The notes beneath the pieces are model-generated. The model was given only the letters and a program-made list of their open reading frames with translations, had not been told where the DNA came from and made no database searches. A DNA stretch of 5,028 nt, from positions 1 to 5,028 of the forward strand of contig JAITKY010000135.1 of assembly GCA_031278135.1 (NCBI GenBank). Direction: 5' to 3'. Both the position numbers and the translations under genes were made by a program. Shown here one piece after another: positions 1 to 5,028 of this stretch. Position 1 is the stretch's first letter. Each line of letters begins with the position of its first letter. This DNA is from Prevotellaceae bacterium (GTDB taxonomy: Bacteria > Bacteroidota > Bacteroidia > Bacteroidales > UBA932).

Positions 1-105
1 TATCAGTGCATTTAATACTTTCTGGCTTTTATGTGAACCTTTTCTTGATATTGTCTCTAACTGAAATATTTCTTCTTCCGACAGTGTTACTTTGTACTTT
101 TTCAT
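1..105 (-). CDS. IS630-family transposase, N-terminal fragment (runs off the left edge)
   Basis: Reading leftward from the ATG at 105-103 gives 35 uninterrupted codons to the window edge. The protein begins MKKYKVTLSEEE and continues with a KGSHKSQKVLNAL segment. This pattern (a basic start, 'VTLSEEE...LE', then 'KGxHKSQKVLNALI') is what I recognise as the N-terminal helix-turn-helix DNA-binding part of IS630/Tc1-mariner-like transposases, which cut and paste the element at TA dinucleotides using a DDE domain. The catalytic domain lies outside the window, so I cannot say whether the gene is intact. The start is supported by the family N-terminus and a promoter-like element 17 bases upstream. 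It is in the same orientation as nuoN, with 121 bp between the nuoN stop and this start; the outer end of the element must lie in that gap. The family call comes from memory of related proteins, not a search. Confidence 0.7.
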   Translation of the reverse strand, partial: MKKYKVTLSEEEIFQLETISRKGSHKSQKVLNALI

Positions 106-121
106 TGCTGTTTTTGGGGCG

Positions 122-129
122 CAAAGGTA
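122..129 (-). promoter_or_regulatory. Bacteroidota-type -7 promoter element of the transposase gene
   Basis: On the minus strand this reads TACCTTTG, a perfect match to the Bacteroidota -7 consensus TAnnTTTG. It ends 17 bases before the transposase ATG, which implies a very short leader of roughly 10-15 bases. I found no clear TTG-containing -33 element at the expected distance, so the promoter may be weak, as is common for transposases. One 8-mer with four fixed T/G and two TA positions can occur by chance; its placement is the main support. Confidence 0.45.
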
Positions 130-140
130 AAACATTTTTA

Positions 141-179
141 CGATTTTTTAGTTATGACATGACAGTACTAACTAAATCG
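141..179. repeat. Imperfect inverted repeat between the transposase gene and nuoN
   Basis: TTTAGTTA (147-154) is repeated in perfect inverse as TAACTAAA (169-176) around a 14-base loop. Beyond a three-T bulge (144-146), CGA (141-143) also pairs with TCG (177-179), giving 11 pairs in all. Neither side is followed by a convincing U-run, so a rho-independent terminator for the nuo transcript is not well supported. Its position suggests it may belong to the IS end, for example a subterminal transposase-binding site. That is inference: the other end of the IS is not visible for comparison. Confidence 0.4.
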
Positions 180-226
180 ACAATCTAAAATATTTTTTAA
201 ACAATAACAAAAAAAGTAATCATAAT

Positions 227-1642
227 TCACAATTCGTTGATATACCCGTATATCCCGCTGATAAGTCCGACCAACAATATTGCGACGGTGCAAAGAACGA
301 GGCTGATTTTATTGTAGTTGTCGGTATGGACTTTTGCGACGGCTTTTTCGTCTGGGGGGTTGATGAACATTGCTCTGACAATCAATAGATAGTAATACAG
401 CGACACCACCGTATTAGCGAGAGCGATAAACACAAGCAAGTAGTCGCCTTTGGCTGCTACGGCTGCGAAGATAAAGAATTTGCTCATGAATCCGGCGAGC
501 GGCGGGATTCCGGCTAACGAGAACACTGCTATCATCATCACGAATGCAAGTTTCGGATTCGACTTGTACAGACCGTTGTATGCGGCAATATCGGTGCGTC
601 CCGACTGGTTTTCGACAGCAGTGATTACCCCGAAAGCGGCAAGGTTTGAGAACAGATACACAAGCACATAATACACCGTTGCCGTCATTCCCTGTTCCGT
701 ACCGCTCATTATTCCGAGCATTATATATCCCGCTTGCGATATCGACGAAAAAGCAAAAAAACGTTTAATATCTTTTTGTCTGATTGCGAACAGATTACCG
801 ATGATGATTGTTGCCACCGACAATCCCCAAAGCATTTTATACCAGACGATTTCGATATTTCCGAAAACATGATAGAGCGTAAACATCAGCACAAAACATC
901 CTGCTCCTTTCGATACGACAGAAAGATAAGCCGTTACGCCCGTAGGAGCGCCTTCGTACACGTCGGCAGTCCAGAGGTGGAAAGGCACGAGCGAAATTTT
1001 AAACGCAAGTCCGGCAAAGAAAAACACGAAACCCAGCAATGTCATTGGGACATTCGTAACAAGAGAGCTCAAATCGTTGAAATACAATGTTCCCATAGCC
1101 CCGTAGATATACGAAAGCCCGAACATCATCACTCCCGACGACAACGCCGAAATAAGAATAAATTTGGCGCCGGCTTCGGCCGAACGTTCCTTATATTTAT
1201 TGTATGCAACAAGACAGGCGACAGGTAGAGCCGCCGTTTCGATGCTGATATATAGCATCATGAAGTTTCCGGCGGATATCATCAGGTACATACCCAGCAG
1301 TGTTACGGTCGTGAGAGTATAAAATTCGCCTTCGCGCTGTTTGAGTGCAGGTTCCGAGTTAAGCCACTGTCCCGACTGCATCAAAGCAAAACAGGTTGCG
1401 ATGTTGAGTATATTCTTCATCATCACCGTCATAGCCGAACTTACGTACATTCCCCCGAACGCAATGCCTTCGGACGAAACAAAAAAACCGGCGACAGTGT
1501 GTATCCCGAACAATATGCAGGCTGTCAGGCGAAACCACCGTTTCGAACTGTAGTTGCCGAATATATCGTATATCACCAAAATTAAGAATACGACCATAAG
1601 GCCGGCTTCCTGCTGCATTTTTAGAAAATTACTGAAATCCAT
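227..1642 (-). CDS. nuoN: NADH-quinone oxidoreductase subunit N (complex I antiporter-like membrane subunit)
   Basis: This 471-residue, very hydrophobic protein belongs to the proton-translocating NuoL/M/N family (Proton_antipo_M domain, about residues 120-420) and is close in length to E. coli NuoN (485). It sits in the inner-membrane arm of complex I and is thought to couple quinone reduction to proton pumping. The family's charged residues are present: Glu135 in the TM5-like segment (ISIETAALP), Lys215 in 'AFKISLVPFHLWTADVYEGAP', Lys245 in 'SVVSKGAG', Lys293 in 'DIKRFFAFSSIS', and Lys388 in 'AGFMSKFF'. The last is Lys rather than Glu, which is characteristic of N as opposed to M. At 'SSISQAGY' Gln303 stands where E. 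coli has His. The ATG lies 9 bp after the nuoM stop and has no real Shine-Dalgarno sequence, so it is probably translated from the same message. It is the last gene of the cluster; no strong terminator follows, only an AT-rich stretch. Confidence 0.95.
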   Translation of the reverse strand: MDFSNFLKMQQEAGLMVVFLILVIYDIFGNYSSKRWFRLTACILFGIHTVAGFFVSSEGIAFGGMYVSSAMTVMMKNILNIATCFALMQSGQWLNSEPALKQREGEFYTLTTVTLLGMYLMISAGNFMMLYISIETAALPVACLVAYNKYKERSAEAGAKFILISALSSGVMMFGLSYIYGAMGTLYFNDLSSLVTNVPMTLLGFVFFFAGLAFKISLVPFHLWTADVYEGAPTGVTAYLSVVSKGAGCFVLMFTLYHVFGNIEIVWYKMLWGLSVATIIIGNLFAIRQKDIKRFFAFSSISQAGYIMLGIMSGTEQGMTATVYYVLVYLFSNLAAFGVITAVENQSGRTDIAAYNGLYKSNPKLAFVMMIAVFSLAGIPPLAGFMSKFFIFAAVAAKGDYLLVFIALANTVVSLYYYLLIVRAMFINPPDEKAVAKVHTDNYNKISLVLCTVAILLVGLISGIYGYINEL

Positions 1643-1651
1643 ATCTTTACT

Positions 1652-3124
1652 TTATAACAAACTTAAATATTTGATAACGGGAGCAAGGCTGTCGCTGATA
1701 ATATCCGACGCCAGCGAAGGCATAACTCCCAAAAACACTATCCCTGCAATCAGCACAACGACAGATACTTTCTCGTACCACGAAGCATCGGAAAGGCCAA
1801 GATGATGACTGTCGAACACCGGACCGTAGAGTATTTTACCCACTGTGCGCAATATGTACACAGCGGTAATCACTATCGAACACATTGCTACTATGGTCAA
1901 TACACGATGAAACGAGTCTGCATGTTCGAACGAACCAACAAATACGGTCATTTCGGCAACAAACCCGCTCAATGCCGGAAGTCCGAGCGACGCTAAACCT
2001 GCAATCACATAACAGACTGAAGCAAATGGCATTATTTTCATTAATCCGCCCATTTTGCGGATGTCGCGTGTGTGTGTTCGTCCGTATATCAAGCCGATAA
2101 GTGCAAAAAACAGAGCGGTCATCAATCCATGCGACAGCATTTGCAAAACAGCGCCGGTCATTGCCGTACGGTTCAACATCAATATCGCAAAAAGAACTAA
2201 CCCGCAGTGGCTTACCGACGAATAAGCGTTGATATACTTCAAATCGGTCTGCACCACAGCGCTGAATGCTCCGTAAACCACGCTAATGCCCGTAAGAATC
2301 AGGAATATCGTCGATAGTTCGTGAGCGGCTTCCGGCATCAGGTAAATTGCGACACGGAAACAGCCATATCCGCCAAGTTTCATCAACACACCGGCATGCA
2401 GCATCGAAACGGCGGTCGGAGCCGACGCATGTCCGTCGGGCGACCACGTGTGGAAAGGAAACAGAGCGCCCAACACTCCGAATCCCAAAAATGTAACCGG
2501 AAATATCCAGTATTGATGCAACATCGGAATGGTTTTGCCTGCCAATTCGATGATATTCATCGTTGTATGTCCGGATGTGAAATATATTCCCAGAATGCCC
2601 GTCAGCAGAAATGCCGAACCTGCCATAAGCATCAGCGTAAGTTTCATCGCCGAATATTCCTTACGTCCCGTACCCCACACTCCTATAAGTAGATACATCG
2701 GAATCAGGGCGACCTCGTAGAAAAGGAACATAGTAAAAAGGTCGAGCGAAATGAAAAAACCAAAAACGCCGACTGTCAGCAAACAATACCACATAAAATA
2801 TTCCCTCGACATGTTCCACGACGAAAAAACGCCCGTAAATACAATAATCGCCGATAAAGCAATCATTAACACCGAAATACCGTCAACGCCAACTGCATAA
2901 TGTATGTTCAGCGACTCGTACCACACAAGGCTGTCGGTGAAAAGCATTTCGCTGTCGTTCAATGCTCTTTCGTGCACATACATAACCGCCAGCGTTGCCG
3001 CCAACACCATAAGCGCCAACGCTCCCGTAACCATAACTGTACGTATTTGTTTCATTGTCCGGCATATAAACAGGAGCAATAACATCAGGACAGGAACGAC
3101 TACAAATAAAGATAATATACTCAT
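1652..3124 (-). CDS. nuoM: NADH-quinone oxidoreductase subunit M (complex I antiporter-like membrane subunit)
   Basis: This 490-residue polytopic membrane protein (E. coli NuoM has 509) carries the Proton_antipo_M domain at about residues 125-420. M-specific signatures are clear: 'FYEVALIPMYLLIGVWG' with the TM5 Glu137, 'PFHTWSPDGHASAPTAVSM', 'AGVLMKLGGYG' with Lys249, 'VQTDLKYINAYSSVSHCG' with Lys296 and His306, 'QMLSHGLMTALFF' with His332, and 'SGFVAEMTVFVGSF' with the TM12-like Glu391. The position of the TM7 lysine (Lys234 in E. coli, 'FAVK') is Leu218 here ('FGVL', codon TTG at 2473-2471). I recall the same 'GVLGALFPFHTW' form from Bacteroides-like NuoM, so it is probably a lineage trait and not damage. 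The gene starts 10 bp after the TPR stop and ends 9 bp before nuoN. No nuoL precedes it. Mrp antiporter or hydrogenase homologues are less likely given the M-type motifs and the adjacent nuoN. Confidence 0.95.
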   Translation of the reverse strand: MSILSLFVVVPVLMLLLLFICRTMKQIRTVMVTGALALMVLAATLAVMYVHERALNDSEMLFTDSLVWYESLNIHYAVGVDGISVLMIALSAIIVFTGVFSSWNMSREYFMWYCLLTVGVFGFFISLDLFTMFLFYEVALIPMYLLIGVWGTGRKEYSAMKLTLMLMAGSAFLLTGILGIYFTSGHTTMNIIELAGKTIPMLHQYWIFPVTFLGFGVLGALFPFHTWSPDGHASAPTAVSMLHAGVLMKLGGYGCFRVAIYLMPEAAHELSTIFLILTGISVVYGAFSAVVQTDLKYINAYSSVSHCGLVLFAILMLNRTAMTGAVLQMLSHGLMTALFFALIGLIYGRTHTRDIRKMGGLMKIMPFASVCYVIAGLASLGLPALSGFVAEMTVFVGSFEHADSFHRVLTIVAMCSIVITAVYILRTVGKILYGPVFDSHHLGLSDASWYEKVSVVVLIAGIVFLGVMPSLASDIISDSLAPVIKYLSLL

Positions 3125-3134
3125 ATATAATTAA

Positions 3135-4424
3135 TTATTTCCCAAAAAGTTTCGAATATTTTTCGGCGTTTGATTTAAACGTTTCATTTTCGTACCGGAA
3201 ACGGAAATTAATATCTCTCAAAGCCTGAATCACCGGTTGAGCAAGCGAAAGGTCGTCTTTTGCCAAATCGAATGCCTGTTCGAGAATGGGCAACGCTTGT
3301 TTCAATTGTTTGTCGGCAAGATTCAACAAACGGTTGTATTCGCTATTATCGCGTTCTATTATAGCCTCTTCGGTATATTTTGCACCCAGATTGAAATGCA
3401 ACAGCCCCAATGCCGAATAACCGTAAAAATATTTTGAATCGACTTCAATGGATTTCTTGAAACATTCGATAGCAGTGTCCATATCGTTCGTTCGTTCATA
3501 CAGTTGTCCTTCGACCGTGTATAATCCGGGATTGTCCGGTTCCGCCTGTTGCGCTTTTTTGATTAACGGTAATATTTCTTTCGGGTCTTTTCCCGATGCC
3601 ATGTAATTGTTGATTAATGAGAATATTATTTGTTGATTATCGGGATTTTCGGCAAATCCTTTTTCAAGAACTTCCTTTGCCTCGTTCGGACGTTCAAGTT
3701 TCATAAGCGTTTTGCCGAGATATGCATAAGCGTCGCCTTTTTCGGTGTAACCCAACTCGATAGCCTTGCGAAGATATTTTTCGGCAGTCGAATCTTCCGA
3801 TATCTCGCTTGCAATGACACCAATAAAATAATATCCCAACGAATCGGTCTGTCCGATTAAAGGGTCTGACGAACAGTCGGTTGACAGGATAAACAGTTCA
3901 ATTGCTTCGGCAAGTTTCCGGGCGTAATATTTGTTGAATGCTTCGCTTTTCGACAATGTCGCCAACAAACTGAGCCCATTTTTTATCTTTTTTGAGTTTT
4001 TACCGTTTTTGTCAAGGATTTTTGCTCTTTGATATGCTTCGTAAGATTTTCGCATCGGATTGGATGTCTCATATTTAAGTACGTCCCAAAACATCAGCAT
4101 TCCCGATGCAAGGTACATTTTTTTGTTAGGCAAAGTGTGTACCTTATACGATTTTTTGTCGATGGTTTCGACCGTTTCGGTTACTGTTTCTCCCTGTATA
4201 GCAACTTTGTAGAAGTTTTCGCTCATGCCCGCCATCAAGTTCGCTACCGGCTCGTTCGCTATATCGTAGAACAATTGGGCTCTCGCAATCCATGTTTTGG
4301 GATTGGCGCCTTTTTTAATATGTACAATGTCGCCGTCGCTCGTCGAAATCATTTTATCGAACTTTTGAGACAACACAACACTCACATTCGTAAGTATAAA
4401 TACCGTAATCAACAACTTTTTCAT
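3135..4424 (-). CDS. Secreted tetratricopeptide-repeat protein, function unknown
   Basis: The 429-residue product starts with a Sec signal peptide: MKKLL, a hydrophobic core, then 'VVLS|QKF', with likely cleavage after Ser19. There is no lipobox cysteine, so it should be periplasmic and soluble, or loosely attached. Residues 20-190 look helical and match no family I can name. Consecutive TPR-like helix pairs follow at about 197-226, 231-262, 265-297, 299-332 and 333-355; the best is 'YTVEGQLYERTNDMDTAIEC' continuing to 'FKKSIEVDSKYF'. A charged helical tail (365-429) ends in KLFGK. TPRs form protein-binding scaffolds, so the protein probably holds a partner rather than catalyses a reaction. 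The ATG was chosen for the signal peptide; an AT-rich leader with no Shine-Dalgarno sequence precedes it, as is usual in Bacteroidota. nuoM begins 10 bp downstream, so it is probably co-transcribed with two complex I subunits, but nothing in the sequence shows a role in complex I. Confidence 0.88.
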   Translation of the reverse strand: MKKLLITVFILTNVSVVLSQKFDKMISTSDGDIVHIKKGANPKTWIARAQLFYDIANEPVANLMAGMSENFYKVAIQGETVTETVETIDKKSYKVHTLPNKKMYLASGMLMFWDVLKYETSNPMRKSYEAYQRAKILDKNGKNSKKIKNGLSLLATLSKSEAFNKYYARKLAEAIELFILSTDCSSDPLIGQTDSLGYYFIGVIASEISEDSTAEKYLRKAIELGYTEKGDAYAYLGKTLMKLERPNEAKEVLEKGFAENPDNQQIIFSLINNYMASGKDPKEILPLIKKAQQAEPDNPGLYTVEGQLYERTNDMDTAIECFKKSIEVDSKYFYGYSALGLLHFNLGAKYTEEAIIERDNSEYNRLLNLADKQLKQALPILEQAFDLAKDDLSLAQPVIQALRDINFRFRYENETFKSNAEKYSKLFGK

Positions 4425-4589
4425 ATATTAATTTATTCGTTTAATATTCCTTATTCTATTACAATCTATTATTATACAAACTCTTATATACGGTTATTTG
4501 TTTTTTATTACCGCTAAAAAAGCGCGCTAAATTACTAAATTTATTATAAATGAATGAAAAACTTGATAATTAAAACGAGTAGAAGGAAC

Positions 4590-4653
4590 GGGATTATGTG
4601 TTTGTAGTCATAGTGGACTTGCACCTCCAAGTTATGCGCCATGCACGGCGCAC
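4590..4653 (-). mobile_element. 5'-end fragment of a group II intron (domain I start), remnant
   Basis: On the minus strand from 4653 the sequence begins GTGCGCC, matching the GUGYG 5' end of group II introns. Two hairpins typical of the start of bacterial group II domain I follow: TGCGCC/GGCGCA around GTGCAT (plus-strand 4652-4635) and ACTTG/CAAGT around GAGGTG (4632-4617). The motif GGAGGTGCAAGTCC, familiar from bacterial introns, spans the second. The match fades after about 4600, so the left boundary is approximate. A complete intron with its reverse transcriptase would need around 2 kb, but the TPR start codon lies about 230 bp downstream, and I see neither a reverse transcriptase frame nor a domain V hairpin. 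It is therefore a remnant whose 3' part is gone. The recognition is by pattern memory; a covariance-model search would settle it. Confidence 0.62.
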
Positions 4654-4698
4654 GAAAGATAGTGCGTTTCGACACACACCTTTTCTTTAAATTAAATT

Positions 4699-4742
4699 TG
4701 TTATATCTATCGAAAATACTATAATTTTCAGTTGATATAACA
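4699..4742. repeat. Long imperfect hairpin in the intergenic region
   Basis: Two 19-base arms (4699-4717 and 4724-4742) pair around a six-base loop (ACTATA). The outer nine pairs (TGTTATATC with GATATAACA) and inner six (GAAAAT with ATTTTC) are perfect. Between them lie four positions with one A-T pair, one G-T wobble and two mismatches. No U-run follows on either strand, so it does not look like an ordinary rho-independent terminator. It starts 46 bp upstream of the intron-like 5' end. It could be a small palindromic element, a protein-binding site or an RNA structure; the sequence does not decide. AT-rich DNA produces such pairings more easily than average, but 17 of 19 positions is still notable. 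Confidence 0.5.
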
Positions 4743-4969
4743 GTTTTCGCATTATTAAATGTGGCATTGGGGATCTGGTGTGCTGCGTTCCTTTTATCAG
4801 GTAGCAGGATTAAACAGAATGGTTGTAATTTTGTTTAATTTGACATTAAATAAAGGGTAGTGTATAGTTTTAGTTGATATGTTTTTTATATAGTAATATG
4901 AAGCAAGTGAACTATATAGCGCCGTGTGATTATTTTTTATAAGATATAAATTGCAATTATTTTGTCAAT

Positions 4970-5028
4970 ATGGATATAAAAATTGATGAAAACACAGGCG
5001 TGAAAAATGTAAAATATTGGCATATATA
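4970..5028 (+). CDS. Start of a plus-strand protein-coding gene, unrecognised, cut by the right edge
   Basis: From the ATG at 4970-4972, 19 codons stay open to the window edge and read MDIKIDENTGVKNVKYWHI. An in-frame TAA at 4940-4942 precedes it and there is no other ATG between, so this is the only candidate start. No Shine-Dalgarno sequence is visible, as usual in Bacteroidota. The upstream TATTTTG at 4958-4964 resembles a -7 element one base short, and it is probably too close to the ATG to serve. The composition is plausible for a cytoplasmic protein, with no signal peptide, but 19 residues are too few to name a family. It would be divergent from the TPR-nuoMN unit. It may also be a chance open stretch. 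Confidence 0.35.
   Translation, partial: MDIKIDENTGVKNVKYWHI

Larger units (their letters stand above)
4425..4969. other. AT-rich intergenic region between the TPR-nuoMN cluster and a divergent gene
   Basis: These 545 bp contain no convincing complete gene. They must hold the promoter of the minus-strand TPR-nuoM-nuoN unit, probably within 4430-4550, and perhaps one for the plus-strand frame starting at 4970. I found no perfect TAnnTTTG element on the minus strand here. On the plus strand TAATTTTG at 4826-4833 matches, but it lacks a -33 partner and lies far from the start. Small palindromes occur at 4521-4528 (AGCGCGCT) and 4949-4958 (AATTGCAATT); the latter sits just ahead of the start at 4970 and could be an operator, on symmetry alone. 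The group II intron fragment and the long hairpin are listed separately. Confidence 0.6.

Noticed and set aside
6..188. Plus-strand 60-residue hydrophobic frame at the left edge
   Set aside because: It lies antisense to the transposase N-terminus and its promoter. The minus-strand reading matches a known family, and this one resembles nothing.
734..1228. Plus-strand 164-codon open frame inside nuoN
   Set aside because: It is entirely antisense to a clear, conserved nuoN. The product is rich in Arg/His/Lys, as expected from the complement of membrane-protein codons.
2321..2692. Plus-strand 123-codon open frame inside nuoM
   Set aside because: It is antisense to conserved NuoM motifs, with an Arg/His/Cys-rich composition and no recognisable family.
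4471..4490. TATAAT-like hexamer (TTGTATAAT on the minus strand) upstream of the TPR gene
   Set aside because: Bacteroidota do not use the E. coli-type -10/-35 pattern, no -35 partner is present, and such hexamers are frequent in AT-rich DNA.
4029..4517. Plus-strand 162-codon open frame over the start of the TPR gene
   Set aside because: Most of it is the complement of the TPR coding region and the rest is AT-rich leader. The sequence is dominated by Phe/Tyr/Arg and looks like a shadow.
4512..4528. CGCT/AGCG and AGCGCGCT motifs next to an A-run, resembling a terminator
   Set aside because: The possible stems are only 3-4 bp, too short for a rho-independent terminator, and the position is in the likely leader of the TPR gene.
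4759..4860. Plus-strand 33-codon frame starting MWHWGSG
   Set aside because: It is short, lacks a ribosome site and any recognisable similarity, and lies in DNA that also shows open frames on the other strand.
4898..4942. Plus-strand 14-codon frame (MKQVNYIAPCDYFL) just ahead of the frame at 4970
   Set aside because: It could be an upstream leader peptide, but nothing beyond an ATG and a stop supports it, and such frames are common by chance.

Overview
The window looks like part of a Bacteroidota chromosome, most likely Bacteroidales. The evidence is NuoM and NuoN proteins that read like the Bacteroides-type versions, a Sec signal peptide with the typical Bacteroidota 'S|Q' cleavage context, starts with no Shine-Dalgarno sequence, a perfect TAnnTTTG -7 promoter element, and very AT-rich spacers between moderately GC-balanced genes. 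The assignment rests on recognition, not on a search.

The core is a tight minus-strand cluster read from right to left: a secreted TPR protein (4424-3135), nuoM (3124-1652) and nuoN (1642-227). The gaps are only 10 and 9 bp, so the three genes are probably one transcription unit. NuoM and NuoN are two of the antiporter-like membrane subunits of respiratory complex I (NADH-quinone oxidoreductase type). Both look full length and carry most of the charged residues of the proton path. NuoM, however, has Leu at the position of the central TM7 lysine. nuoL, normally directly upstream of nuoM, is absent; the TPR gene occupies its place and is followed upstream by non-coding DNA. In this genome M and N are therefore separated from the rest of the nuo operon, at least locally.

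Both flanks carry traces of mobile DNA. At the left edge (1-105, minus strand) lie the first 35 codons of an IS630-family transposase, running off the window, with a Bacteroidota -7 element just upstream and an imperfect inverted repeat between it and nuoN. On the right, 4425-4969 holds no convincing gene. It contains what I read as the 5' tip of a group II intron (minus strand, starting at 4653) with no intron body behind it, plus a long imperfect hairpin (4699-4742). At the far right a plus-strand reading frame begins at 4970 and leaves the window after 19 codons.

I do not see strong evidence for an undescribed system. The points most worth a second look are the split nuo cluster led by a TPR gene, the missing TM7 lysine in NuoM, and the orphan group II intron 5' end upstream of that cluster.
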